NCBI RefSeq assembly: GCF_009932555.1
Contig: NZ_BLJO01000003.1
Coordinates: 558,001-622,000, forward strand
Direction of reading: 5' to 3'
Source: Steroidobacter agaridevorans
GTDB taxonomy: Bacteria; Pseudomonadota; Gammaproteobacteria; Steroidobacterales; Steroidobacteraceae
DNA: 64,000 bases
The translations under genes and the position numbers were made by a program. Shown here one piece after another: positions 17,827 to 26,597 of the stretch. The stretch's first letter is position 1. Each line of letters opens with the position of its first letter. A model generated the notes under the pieces. That model did no database searches. It was not told the origin of the DNA and saw only the letters and a program-made list of their open reading frames with translations.

Positions 17827-19512
17827 TCACATCTTTGAAGAAGCTGGGTTCAACTGTATCTCATATACCTTTTCAATTCGCTCGCGATGGAATTCGTCCT
17901 CATCTGCGAGTCCCCGAAGTGCTTGCTCCAGTGGACTAGCTGCGTTTCGGTGAAACTCGTTATCCATCTTTCTGAAGTCCAGGATCGCAGTAATCTTCTC
18001 TCTTAAGTTCGATGGATTAGACAGTAGCCAATTCTTGAACTTATCTGACGTTTGATTTTGAAGAAATCGAATATGAGTGGGAGACCAGCCATCGCTAGAG
18101 ATCAGATGTTCTGCCACGGAATCGATGGAGTGCCGCGTGCTCTCATATTGTTGTTCTCTCCGGAGAATTTCCGCTGCAAGGCGTGCGTTGATAGGCTGAG
18201 TGTTCTGCTCGGAAGCCTCGGCTACGGCTTGCAAGTGCGACCCGCGGTCTGAAATGTATCGTGTGACCAGATCCTCGAAATCCCCGCCATTTCGCTTCAG
18301 GCTATCGATCCCGCCATCGAACTCGAACAGTGAAAGATGGTTGAGCTCATCGGCGAGCACGCCCCGGAGGGTCGCTACGTATGCGTTGCGGTTGAGTGCA
18401 AATGATTCCTGATAGAGACGATACGTTTCACGGAGGCGCCGACGAGCCGAGTTTACGCGAAACTCAGTCGCAAGGTCTCTTAGCAGCGCCGCGAGCGCAT
18501 CTGTGTCACACCACCCGGTTGTGATCAAATCAATCAGAACCGGATCGAAGCTGGCCGGCGAGAAATCAAGGCGCTCAGTTGCAGAGACCCATCGCCTCTC
18601 GACGTCTGTCAGTTCCCGCTCCTTTCCGGCCTCTTTGATCATTGTCAGGTATAGGGATCCATACTGCGAAGACAGAATCATGGCCGGTGGGATGGCGGCA
18701 GAAGGGTCGATTAGAGCCCAAGTAAGTACTGCGGCATGCTCTGTGACATAGCGCCGCAATTCAGTAGGGTAGTCCGTCAGCAGTTTGTCAAGCTGTCGGG
18801 TGAGCCAGGCGGCGCGCTTGTGCACACGAATGTTGTCGGCTTCGACGGCCTCGAACACAGGTCTCGCCCAGTGCCCGTATGCCGCCTCTATCGTGGAGGG
18901 GGCAAAGGCGATAGAAACATTGTCGGCAATTGTAGGTTTCAGCTTCACGTCGATATCGACAACCTTTTCCCAATAACGAGTCAATTCGTCCTGCCTTGCC
19001 TTTTCGCGATTTAGGACAAGCACGATCTTGCAGCCTTTGCTTTTGAGTTCATCAACGAATCCCATGATCATCGCAGGCGTAAGGTCGTCGTCAGCGCGTT
19101 CGATGTCATCGAGGCAAACAAGCGAGTCGCGCAGAAACCAGTAGGCGGCCTCCGTTGCAAGTCCCATCCATCCAGATCCGAGTACTTGAGCAATCTTGTT
19201 CATACCTGAGGACACCAGGTCGTAAGGAATGAGCGATGTTTTTGCTTGGTCTTTGTATCGACGCAGTATCTCGCTTCGATCCTTGCGAAGAACTATGTTG
19301 CCGGTCGCCTTTAGGCGAAGGGCGTCGATGGACGCGAGTCCGAATAGCGAGACGTAGCTGACACCGTTAAACTTGGCGGGCAGTTTCCCTTTCGTAAACT
19401 CCATCCACAGATGAGTCTTTCCGATTCCCCAGTTCCCTGAAAGCGCTAGGACGCTGAATTCGTCGTCGGCGACAAAGCGCTGAAGTGCGTGTTGGGCTTG
19501 CTCTCTGTTCAT
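17827..19512 (-). CDS. KAP-family P-loop NTPase
   Basis: 561 residues. Walker A is GNWGIGKT at residues 26-33 and Walker B SLVCLDDIERADDD near 130, followed by a sensor-like KIVLVLNREKA strand. This is the KAP P-loop layout, an NTPase family enriched in bacterial defence islands. The C-terminal 300 residues are helical with no recognised effector domain, and no membrane insert is obvious. ATG 19512 has a good GGAG upstream. It lies 312 bases downstream of the ABC-3C/nuclease operon on the same strand. It could be a separate defence gene or a further component. Confidence 0.7.
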   Translation of the reverse strand: MNREQAQHALQRFVADDEFSVLALSGNWGIGKTHLWMEFTKGKLPAKFNGVSYVSLFGLASIDALRLKATGNIVLRKDRSEILRRYKDQAKTSLIPYDLVSSGMNKIAQVLGSGWMGLATEAAYWFLRDSLVCLDDIERADDDLTPAMIMGFVDELKSKGCKIVLVLNREKARQDELTRYWEKVVDIDVKLKPTIADNVSIAFAPSTIEAAYGHWARPVFEAVEADNIRVHKRAAWLTRQLDKLLTDYPTELRRYVTEHAAVLTWALIDPSAAIPPAMILSSQYGSLYLTMIKEAGKERELTDVERRWVSATERLDFSPASFDPVLIDLITTGWCDTDALAALLRDLATEFRVNSARRRLRETYRLYQESFALNRNAYVATLRGVLADELNHLSLFEFDGGIDSLKRNGGDFEDLVTRYISDRGSHLQAVAEASEQNTQPINARLAAEILRREQQYESTRHSIDSVAEHLISSDGWSPTHIRFLQNQTSDKFKNWLLSNPSNLREKITAILDFRKMDNEFHRNAASPLEQALRGLADEDEFHRERIEKVYEIQLNPASSKM

Positions 19513-19824
19513 TTGTCACTCCACATTACATTGCTGATGTTGATGTCCGTAAAGTGGCTGACCGGAAGGAGGGGCGGCAAGCTGTCTTGTTTCGAGAGCT
19601 ACAGCTGATTTAGCGCTGTAGTTGGTGGCGGATATCGAGCGCTGAGTCATGTTTGGTTCTCGGTGATGGAATATCGGCGAACTGGCAGCGGTAGTCGCTC
19701 CCTAATCTCAGCAAGAGAAACGCCGGTTAATTAAGTCGGCAGTAGTTGCCCCGAGTCTTAAACCATTATCTTTATGCGAAACTGGACAAGCGATCTATAC
19801 ATCGCGCGTTAAGCGAATCGATAC
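19513..19824. other. Intergenic region between KAP gene and nuclease gene
   Basis: 312 bases with no supported gene. It contains a perfect 7-base inverted repeat, CTACAGC / GCTGTAG, with a 9-base loop at 19599-19621, and an AT-richer part near 19725-19800. A promoter for the KAP gene probably lies here. Whether the hairpin terminates the upstream operon or is an operator cannot be told. Confidence 0.4.
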
Positions 19825-20838
19825 CTATGCCGATAACCGACGCCGATTTCGATGCCGTCGTCGCTGCGGCCGCAGGTTTGTAGCGTGACGGTTAGCAATT
19901 TTCTTGAGTTCGTTGATGAGGTGTGGGAGCGCAGCGATGTTGCAGATTAAGAAGTGAGAGAATGGCGATGGCACGGTGTCGCCGTTCCGCATCAATGTTG
20001 AGATGACGCTCGAAGGTAAGTCAGTGATGTAGTCGCTATTTCGAATCCTCTCCTTCTCTGTATCCGCGAACCTCTTGGAAAGGTGCTCAACGGAATCGCA
20101 TTCAAGTTTGCAGTGCCTGTCAAATTCAGGGCCTGGGTCCAAGTAGTAGACCAGCATCGGCACCGGTTTGCCTAGGTCTCGGACAGAGGTCGCTTGCTCA
20201 ATCTTTCTTGTGCTTATGTTTCGATGGGCGACGAACAGATTCGCGTTAGTGACTAAGACAGCAGTAAAGAAAAACGGAGAGCGATCATCGTGTTTGGAGT
20301 GTGCGGACTCTCGTATGGATTCTACTATAAGCCTTGGAACTGCCCATTGAAGCTGAAATAGTCCATGTCTAATCTCGGCATCATATGATCTGTCTCTTTC
20401 AGTGATTTCAGTGGCTTTGTAGCAAACCGGAATCGCCCCTCCGTCCAAAGCGGAGTGGGCTGAGTCACAGAACCATGGCGAGAACTGATCGATTACCCGG
20501 ACGGTATGCCCCCAGCTTGTTGGCAGAAAGTCGTCGGTGTTTGGGTCCGGTAGGAACAGCCAGTTGGAGCTATGCCTTTGTTTGCACTCCACTAGAAGCT
20601 TGAGTTCACACATGGGGCTGCGTCTCTGTGACCTCGTAAAGTAGGTGGCACGGAGATCAACTGAGAAATCTTTTACGGCGTTTGCATCGGATCGCGAGTA
20701 TGAGAAATCGGAAGTAGTCGAAAATCCCTTTGCCACAAGAAGCTTCGCCACTTCAAATTCCAGAGGAAGGCTGGAGGATATGAGTTGGCTTTTCCACTTG
20801 CCTGACTTCATGTTTTCGGTATCGTCTGAAGTGTGCAT
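19825..20838 (-). CDS. PD-(D/E)XK-type nuclease-like protein, fourth gene of the defence operon
   Basis: 337 residues. A restriction-endonuclease-like core is visible near the N-terminus: acidic residues in LEFEVAKLLVAKGF (27-40), D61 in FSVDLRA, and E84-x-K86 in LLVECKQR, followed by helices and a strand with DRSPFFFTAVLVTNA. The tail is strongly basic (RPQRRRHRNRRR). It starts 5 bases after the stop of the DUF2326 ABC gene, so the two are almost certainly cotranscribed. The nuclease call rests on motif spacing only; its substrate could be DNA or RNA. Confidence 0.6.
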   Translation of the reverse strand: MHTSDDTENMKSGKWKSQLISSSLPLEFEVAKLLVAKGFSTTSDFSYSRSDANAVKDFSVDLRATYFTRSQRRSPMCELKLLVECKQRHSSNWLFLPDPNTDDFLPTSWGHTVRVIDQFSPWFCDSAHSALDGGAIPVCYKATEITERDRSYDAEIRHGLFQLQWAVPRLIVESIRESAHSKHDDRSPFFFTAVLVTNANLFVAHRNISTRKIEQATSVRDLGKPVPMLVYYLDPGPEFDRHCKLECDSVEHLSKRFADTEKERIRNSDYITDLPSSVISTLMRNGDTVPSPFSHFLICNIAALPHLINELKKIANRHATNLRPQRRRHRNRRRLSA

Positions 20839-20843
20839 TTTGT

Positions 20844-22565
20844 TTAACCAAATCGAATGCCGAAGAGTCCTCCATCCTCTGTGGCGTCAGTCAAGCGTGT
20901 AGGAAGCACGTAGTCGTTGAGATCGAAGCCCTCAATGGCCTCCTTGAACGCATCATCTTCGTTCATCGTCACGATGTACTGGAAGCCAAGTTCGTTGGAT
21001 ATCTCCGCGCCAAGGCGCAGCGCACTGATGACTTGACGTCCATCAACACCGTCAAACAGATGACTGTCGTGGATCAGAAAGCCCGGTCCGATCTGACGCT
21101 TGACGCACAAACGCATGAGCATCATGTCGAAGCAGAAGATCTGCATGTTCTTGATGCCCTTACTACGTTCGCCCTGCATCGGGAACTTGAACATCGGGCC
21201 GTTGGACGTTTCATCGACAGTCATACTGCCGGCTGACTCATACAGACGTTGTGAGGTTTCCTCGAACGCGACGATAGCTTCGGCTAGTCGGTCTTTCTGC
21301 TCGGCGAAGTCACGCCGCAGGCGGATCGTAAGGCGGTTGCGCTCGATCTCCAATTCGTTCTTTGTGCCTTCAAGCTGCTCGGCGGCTTCGAAGCGTTGGC
21401 GCAGCGATTCAACTTCGGACTCCAGTCGCCCAAGTTCTCCTTGTAGCTTTAGGAATTGTTCGAGTGCGCCATGGCTTCTCAGAATGCCAAGGATCTCAGC
21501 GCGCCGCTGGTCAAGCTGCGCCTTTTTCCGGTCCCGCACTTCGATACGCAGTTTCGCTGCTTCGAGTTCGCTAGATAGGTAGTCCCTTCGATTGCGGACC
21601 ACCGATTCATGAAAGCTCTTCACGTCCTCATAGCGGCGCTTCACCAAGCCGGGAAGCGCGACGCCGGCTTCTTGATAGACGGCTTGGAGGTCTTCGAGAT
21701 CAGGGGGAACTTCGGAGGCTAGCGCTCCTTCTAGATCGCGGATAGCCGAGAAGTCGATGGTGTTGGTATTGGCCAACTCGTTGATTTGTCGTGTCAGCAT
21801 GGAGCTTTCAACTTCCAGCTCTCGGTATTCCGGCAGCACCTGGAAGGTCTCGATTTCTGCAGCGAGTTTTTTGAGCCGAGCTTCTTGCAGAGTTAGCTGC
21901 GTGCGCAAGTCTGATGCCTTTCCGATGATTGAGCCGAATGCCCCAGATCCGGCCGCCTTCTTCAGTTCTTCCAGAGTCTTTTCACGATCGCGAACACCTT
22001 GCCAATCTCGCGCGATTTGCCAGTCCAATCCTAGTAGGAACATAAGCGCCATTTGCATGTCACCCGTTCCCTGCATCGCGGCCTGCTTCTCCGGCGTCAT
22101 GAAGGCGCCACTCGCCTGACGCCGCACAAAATAGGCGAACAGCGACCGGAACGAGGGCGGCTTGGTGCCGGCAGCTTCAAGGCTGCTCAATCCGAACATT
22201 TGCTCGCCGAGAAACGCACACCACTCGGTTGGTGAGAACTTGGCTTTCGCAGCTGGTGGGGCTGTTACGAAAATCTTGGCTTTGCTGTTACCACTGCGTT
22301 CAACGACGGTTCGTCTACCTTTCAAATCGAAGTCCATGCCAAAGAGATACTCGCTTAACTCCTGTGTTCGGAAAATGGACTCCGGACCGGCCTCAGCGCC
22401 TGTCAAGAAATGGATGAGTTCAACGAAGCTGGTTTTACCAGCGCGATTGCGCGTTTGCTTGCTGGACGCACCCTCGGTCTTTTGCGCCAAAAGAACATTC
22501 AGGCCTGACTTCAGATTCCTGAGATTCTTGAAACTTGGCAGCGTGCTGAAAATGTGGTGAATCAA
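20844..22565 (-). CDS. DUF2326 ABC-type ATPase of an ABC three-component system
   Basis: 573 residues. An SMC/RecN-like ABC ATPase half-site (NRAGKTSFVELIHFLTG, about 40-56) opens the protein, a long coiled coil with many E/K/R/L heptads fills roughly 190-440, and the C-terminal half-site ends with PGFLIHDSHLFDGVDGRQ, the Walker B region typical of DUF2326. Such ATPases are the core of ABC three-component (ABC-3C) conflict systems. It uses a TTG start overlapping the stop of the middle component (TTGA at 22565-22562). It probably senses foreign nucleic acid or protein and licenses the effectors. Confidence 0.82.
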   Translation of the reverse strand: MIHHIFSTLPSFKNLRNLKSGLNVLLAQKTEGASSKQTRNRAGKTSFVELIHFLTGAEAGPESIFRTQELSEYLFGMDFDLKGRRTVVERSGNSKAKIFVTAPPAAKAKFSPTEWCAFLGEQMFGLSSLEAAGTKPPSFRSLFAYFVRRQASGAFMTPEKQAAMQGTGDMQMALMFLLGLDWQIARDWQGVRDREKTLEELKKAAGSGAFGSIIGKASDLRTQLTLQEARLKKLAAEIETFQVLPEYRELEVESSMLTRQINELANTNTIDFSAIRDLEGALASEVPPDLEDLQAVYQEAGVALPGLVKRRYEDVKSFHESVVRNRRDYLSSELEAAKLRIEVRDRKKAQLDQRRAEILGILRSHGALEQFLKLQGELGRLESEVESLRQRFEAAEQLEGTKNELEIERNRLTIRLRRDFAEQKDRLAEAIVAFEETSQRLYESAGSMTVDETSNGPMFKFPMQGERSKGIKNMQIFCFDMMLMRLCVKRQIGPGFLIHDSHLFDGVDGRQVISALRLGAEISNELGFQYIVTMNEDDAFKEAIEGFDLNDYVLPTRLTDATEDGGLFGIRFG

Positions 22566-22813
22566 GCTGTCCTCCGCGCCACCAAACCGTTGTTGAGTTC
22601 AATGGTTCCAAGAGAATACAGAAGATCAAGTGCGAGCAAAAACCAGTCGTAGGTGATTCGCCGAGGCGTCGTGGCGGCCGGGCGGTCGTCAAGCTTGTTC
22701 AGTTCCTCCCATAGTGCTGACACGGTTTTGGGGCGGCCGAGAAAGGTCAATATATGGGCCCCGACTGTGAGCAGAGCGCGGTCCTGTGGAAGATGCTTTG
22801 ATGGCAGGATCAT
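22562..22813 (-). CDS. ABC three-component system middle component
   Basis: 83 residues from ATG 22813. The opening ILPSKHLPQDRALLTVGAHIL and the end DWFLLALDLLYSLGTIELNNGLVAR match the small winged-helix-like middle component (MC6-type) that links ATPase and effector in ABC-3C operons. It overlaps the effector gene by ATGA (22810-22813) and the ATPase gene by TTGA, so the three are translationally coupled. An in-frame start at 22852 would put 13 unrelated residues in front. Confidence 0.78.
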   Translation of the reverse strand: MILPSKHLPQDRALLTVGAHILTFLGRPKTVSALWEELNKLDDRPAATTPRRITYDWFLLALDLLYSLGTIELNNGLVARRTA

Positions 22814-23730
22814 GCTCGTTCCACCGCCTGAGCATCTTCGAATATTTCGCACTTGTCGAACAGGTACGCCATGACAGCCAGGACCGCCGCCTTGTGCGTA
22901 GGTGTAGTATTCGCCATTCCTCCTGCCCAGACTTCGAGTCGGCCGAAAATCTCGTCGGGATGAATTCTAGGTGTCGAGTCCCTCAGCAATGTATATTTGT
23001 TCTTGAACGCTACAGCGATTTGCTCGCCGTAGGTGGGGTTCTTCCAGCTGTTGAAGAACTGTGCGACAAGCGGCGATTTCTGCATGCCGATCTTCAAGAA
23101 ATCAGCAACCGCCTGCGACAGAAGGTTTGCCTCGATCTTCCCGCGTGAAACGTCCTTCACGACACTCGTCGCAGGTGGGGGCGTGATGCGGATGTGAGTC
23201 AGAACGGCCTCCAAGTCGCTGTAACCCAGATTGACGTTTGCTTCCATCGTCAATGAGGGGCCGAACCAAGATTCAAGATCGGACAAACTCAACTGGCGGA
23301 ATTTCGCCAGCATCTCCTCATATCCGCAGTGGCTGATTTTAATCGTCGGGTTATTTTTCCTGAGTTTGGCGAGCGCTTCGATGATGTGCGGTCCCAAGCG
23401 ACCATCGGGCGCGTTGTGGACGAAGGTCCATTCATCAACGTATTCCTCCCAGTACTCTTTGCCGCCCTCAAAATCCTCGTTGATCTTCTTGGTGGCTTCG
23501 GCAGCACTCAGTTCATTGGGGGCGTAACTCTGGAACAGGATCCGCGCGGAAGATAAGTATCCATCGTTCTTCCGATCCCCAACATTGCCCCAGGGACGGC
23601 AAGCCATGAAATCGTTGGGGTGGGCCTTCGACATCAGCTTTTCGAACAGGCGTTGAAAACCGTCCCCCTTGGATTCCAAGAAAGCGATGCGGAAATCTTT
23701 CTCGTAATTGAGCTGCTGTATTCGATCCAT
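22810..23730 (-). CDS. ABC three-component system effector/C-terminal-domain protein
   Basis: 306 residues, first gene of the operon. The N-terminal 70 residues show a nuclease-fold-like pattern seen in ABC-3C effectors: FQRLFEKLMSKAHPNDFMACRPWGNVGDRKNDGYL...LFQSYAP, where GD-x-KNDG supplies the acidic metal ligand and FQ-x-YAP takes the usual ExK strand position. The last 80 residues (NPTYGEQIAVAFKNKYTLL to YLFDKCEIFE) form the conserved domain that docks the middle component. The family is recognised; catalytic activity is inferred. Confidence 0.78.
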   Translation of the reverse strand: MDRIQQLNYEKDFRIAFLESKGDGFQRLFEKLMSKAHPNDFMACRPWGNVGDRKNDGYLSSARILFQSYAPNELSAAEATKKINEDFEGGKEYWEEYVDEWTFVHNAPDGRLGPHIIEALAKLRKNNPTIKISHCGYEEMLAKFRQLSLSDLESWFGPSLTMEANVNLGYSDLEAVLTHIRITPPPATSVVKDVSRGKIEANLLSQAVADFLKIGMQKSPLVAQFFNSWKNPTYGEQIAVAFKNKYTLLRDSTPRIHPDEIFGRLEVWAGGMANTTPTHKAAVLAVMAYLFDKCEIFEDAQAVERA

Positions 23731-24528
23731 GAGTTCAATGTCGCTACTGGCTGTTGTTAGAGTTCTCTGAGCATGACCTCATGACACTTTGATATCCGAA
23801 TCGGGAATGCGCACGAATCGACGTCGAATGGAAGCACGTTATCAGTTGCGATGTCGGAGAGCAGCATCCGGATGGCATTCGAATCTGCGACTTATACAGG
23901 CACGAGTGGCATTGGTATTCGACACGGACTCGGTAAATTGTAGCGTATATTCTGGCCCACTTGCGGCATGGATTCATGCGTTCTTACACCAACGATCAGC
24001 CATGCGGACCATGCTGCTGGCGGGCACGCGGGCTGCGTCCGTCCTCATGATCGTGCGGCTTTGGCCCTGGGCGCTCCACTCGACGTGCCTGCGCGCTTCA
24101 CATGTCCAGAAGGTACGTTGCGGAGCGAATGCAGGCCACAGTGGCACGCCGCCGCCTCAGAGCCGGACTTACAGAACACTCCTCATCAGGTTCAAAGTCT
24201 CCAGCACTGCAGGCGGCCTATGTCGACATCAACGGGTCTCTCTCTGCGGCGGACTGCGGGGCGTCCGTTTGGAGTGGCGAACAAGCGTCAGATCTCAGGC
24301 CACCGAGCAGAGATGCCATCCGTGATGGTGGTGCAGGCTGGCGATCATGCCGGGGTCTGAACCAGCTGCTCTCGCCTTCAGCGTGACTACGCGCTAGCAC
24401 TGCTGAGCACTGGTGTCGAGCGGCGAGCGAGAGTGCGCCGCCTATGCGAAGAATGGCTTGCGCTCCGCGCGGAGGAGGGGCTATATTCGCTTCATCTTCG
24501 AGTTTCGGAGATGAGAGATGTCTATCTA
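23731..24528. other. Gene-poor region upstream of the ABC-3C operon
   Basis: About 800 bases. Open frames exist on both strands but have biased, shadow-like compositions, no credible start sites and no recognisable domain. The promoter of the minus-strand defence operon should lie in the first 100 bases. The right end contains a pair of similar short dyads (24487-24553). Confidence 0.5.
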
Positions 24529-24552
24529 TTATCTTCGTTTTTCGGAGATCGA
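24492..24552. repeat. Pair of related imperfect dyads
   Basis: Two short sequences of the form ATCTTCG-(5 bases)-CGGAGAT occur about 40 bases apart; the second overlaps the 3' end and stop of the winged-helix gene. Each folds as an imperfect inverted repeat (one mismatch in the arms). They may be operator copies or a small duplicated hairpin. Confidence 0.35.
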
Positions 24553-24882
24553 CTTTCTGCCATCGGCGAGGTCGTTTAATTTACCGATCACGTCCTCGCC
24601 CGTCGGCGTTACTTGCAGGTCGACTGCGCGGGCGTTCTCATGATTGTCCGCGCGAACGATCAATTTCGCGGCGGTCAGCGCCGCGATGGCTCGCTCCAAC
24701 TGTCCCTCATTGAGACTGAGATCCAGAAGGGCTTTGCTGTAAGGGATCCGTCCGTCCGGCTGCCCAGCGATGTAAAACAGGAGTTTCGCGCTGTGGCGTG
24801 GCCAGCCGGTCTCGTCTACCGCCTGCAGAAACCTCGACAGATAAAGGCGCATGTCGGCGTCGTCTGTGGCACGCCTGCGCAT
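24529..24882 (-). CDS. Small winged-helix-like protein (hypothetical)
   Basis: Up to 117 residues, with a likely alternative start at the internal Met11. The pattern AKLLFYIAGQPDGRIPYSKALLDLSLNEGQLERAIAALTAAKLIVRADN followed by VDLQVTPTGEDVIGKL resembles a MarR-like winged helix: recognition helix plus wing plus TPxGxxV. It is probably a DNA-binding regulator encoded by the island. No neighbour on the same strand is near enough to form an operon. Confidence 0.55.
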   Translation of the reverse strand: MRRRATDDADMRLYLSRFLQAVDETGWPRHSAKLLFYIAGQPDGRIPYSKALLDLSLNEGQLERAIAALTAAKLIVRADNHENARAVDLQVTPTGEDVIGKLNDLADGRKSISEKRR

Positions 24883-25071
24883 CGACTCGGGAGTTTACTG
24901 ACTGAGAAGAAGCGAGTCGAGCCGCATCCGGCAGCAGCTCCGGGAGTGGGGCAGGCGGTCGGGGTATGCAGCTGTAGCTTCGGCCGAGCGGCTCTGTGCG
25001 GGCGGGTGATCGGTGATACAGGCGTCATCGAACGGCTGTGTGCCTCGCCGCTCCACAGGAGGTAACAGCTT

Positions 25072-25374
25072 ATGGAGCGGAGGCAATCCTATGAACCGCT
25101 TCCCAGCGGACACTCTCTCGAAGAATTGATCGAAGCCGAGCGCGCCAACCTCAACCAGGTCTGCGGGATGGCCAGATGCCTGTACGACGTCTTGCTTTAT
25201 GCCGATGACGACGACGCGACAATGCATGCCGACGTAGCCAAGTTGATCGCGCGGTTGATCGAGGAGTCCGTGGACCAGCTCGAGAAGATCATGAAGCGCT
25301 TCAAGTCGGGCGAGTGCGGCCCGGCGCCAAACCAAGCATCGGATGGCGCTGATACCGGTGGTCCGGTGTCATAA
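25072..25374 (+). CDS. Hypothetical island protein, 100 aa
   Basis: A strong ribosome-binding site (AGGAGG, 9-10 bases upstream) supports ATG 25072. The protein is helical (LEELIEAERANLNQVCGMARCLYDVLLYADDDDATMHADVAKLIARLIEESVDQLEKIMKRF), with an unstructured polar tail. No family was recognised. It starts an apparent operon with the XRE regulator 14 bases downstream. Confidence 0.65.
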   Translation: MERRQSYEPLPSGHSLEELIEAERANLNQVCGMARCLYDVLLYADDDDATMHADVAKLIARLIEESVDQLEKIMKRFKSGECGPAPNQASDGADTGGPVS

Positions 25375-25388
25375 CGCAGTGTGCAAAA

Positions 25389-25793
25389 GTGAGCGGCGCG
25401 CAAGCCACATCGTCTGGGTCGCAGATCAAGAAAGACAGCCGGGTTTATTTCGCTGTGTTCGGGAAGCGTATCGCGCAGTTACGAAAGGCACGAGGCATGA
25501 CGCAAGCCGAATTCGCCCGGGCGCTCGGGGTATCTCAGCAGGCGGTGTTTGCCTATGAACTGGGAGACAGGCGGGTCTCAGCTCTCGTCCTGGAGCGGGT
25601 CGCAAGGTTGTTCGGGCTGTCGATGGATCAGCTATTCGGCTTCGCCGCTGTGCGGACCAGGAAAGGGCGGCTCTCTCCAAGAGCGATGCGCAACGCAGAG
25701 CGGCTGCAAGCCCTCTCGAAAACGCAGCAACGCTTTGTCGTTCGGATCATCGACGTGCTGGAGGTAGTCAACGGAGCGGGCAGGGGTTACTGA
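25389..25793 (+). CDS. XRE-family transcriptional regulator
   Basis: 134 residues from GTG 25389. Residues 24-82 are a Cro/CI-type helix-turn-helix: GKRIAQLRKARGMTQAEFARALGVSQQAVFAYELGDRRVSALVLERVARLFGLSMDQLFG. The C-terminal helix may mediate dimerisation. It is likely an island-encoded repressor for the mobilisation or small hypothetical genes around it. It is followed by a T-rich stretch but no strong hairpin. Confidence 0.82.
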   Translation: MSGAQATSSGSQIKKDSRVYFAVFGKRIAQLRKARGMTQAEFARALGVSQQAVFAYELGDRRVSALVLERVARLFGLSMDQLFGFAAVRTRKGRLSPRAMRNAERLQALSKTQQRFVVRIIDVLEVVNGAGRGY

Positions 25794-25830
25794 CAGCGCG
25801 CCGACGGGGCTTTTTTAAACAAAGGCGATA

Positions 25831-25880
25831 GAAAGGCAGGATAGCCTTTCGGTTGCTCATGGGCCACATTCGTGGCCATG
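25831..25880. other. Two adjacent inverted repeats at the MobC start; candidate oriT or operator
   Basis: GAAAGGC-(6)-GCCTTTC occupies 25831-25850. A second dyad, CATGG(G)CCAC-(4)-GTGGCCATG, spans 25858-25880 and includes the GTG and ATG starts of the MobC-like gene. Inverted repeats directly beside a MobC gene are typical of relaxase recognition regions; they could also be the MobC autoregulatory operator. Confidence 0.4.
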
Positions 25881-26411
25881 AAGAACACGCGCATCCTTCG
25901 TACACGTGTGCCCGAGACGACTCACAAAGTCGTTGAAGCGATTGCGCGTCAGCAGCAGCTCACGGAGTCGGCCTGGCTCAGGCGTTTGATAGAGACGACT
26001 CTTCAGTCGTCTGGTGCGATTCCCCAGTGCGTCGAGGGCAAGGATGAGGAACCTCGGCAGGCGAGGCTGATGATTCGATTGCTTCCCGACGATCGGGCAT
26101 TGCTGAGCGCCCGAGCCGGCGCACGCGGAATACCCGCCGCGACGTATGTTTCGGTGGTAATGAGAAGCCACCTCCGTGGCGTAATCCCACTGCTCAGGGA
26201 TGAGCGGGCATTGCTCAACCAGGCCATCGGTGAGCTATCGGCCATCGGTCGCAATCTCAACCAGATCGCCCGACATGCGAACGAAGGAGGCCCCGTGCTA
26301 GGACCGAGCCGTGCGGATCTCCGCGCGCTGTTGCGAGCATGCGAGGCATTAAGAGATCACGTCCGACAGCTGGTCGACGCCAATCTGCGCAGTTGGGAGG
26401 GGCACCAGTAA
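25878..26411 (+). CDS. MobC-like mobilisation (relaxosome accessory) protein
   Basis: About 177 residues; ATG 25878 chosen, GTG 25872 possible. The N-terminal part (TRILRTRVPETTHKVVEAIARQQQLTESAWLRRLIE) is a ribbon-helix-helix-like DNA-binding fold. The C-terminal segment LLNQAIGELSAIGRNLNQIARHANEG is the MobC/BmgB signature. MobC proteins help a relaxase open oriT DNA. No relaxase is encoded in the island, so mobilisation would need one from elsewhere. Confidence 0.72.
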   Translation: MKNTRILRTRVPETTHKVVEAIARQQQLTESAWLRRLIETTLQSSGAIPQCVEGKDEEPRQARLMIRLLPDDRALLSARAGARGIPAATYVSVVMRSHLRGVIPLLRDERALLNQAIGELSAIGRNLNQIARHANEGGPVLGPSRADLRALLRACEALRDHVRQLVDANLRSWEGHQ

Positions 26412-26597
26412 ATTGGATTGGTTACCGCGACAATCTGCGACTCGGTGCGACAGCACGCAACTGAACGTTGCAGACGATTGCTCGTTGACCGGCGAACTGG
26501 CGGTTGTTTTTCATCAGAGACGCTAAATTCGCCGCTTGCTTATCCGTTCCGATATTCGCATCGTCAATGCACGACCGAAGGATTCGGGGATGTTCCG

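Noticed and set aside
23789-24325. 178-residue plus-strand frame upstream of the defence operon
   Set aside because: Low-complexity Arg/Ser/Thr composition, no ribosome-binding site and no domain; probably chance in GC-rich DNA.
25795-25820. Possible terminator (T-run after GACGGGGC)
   Set aside because: The T-run is present, but the stem is only 3-4 bases, too weak to support a terminator call.
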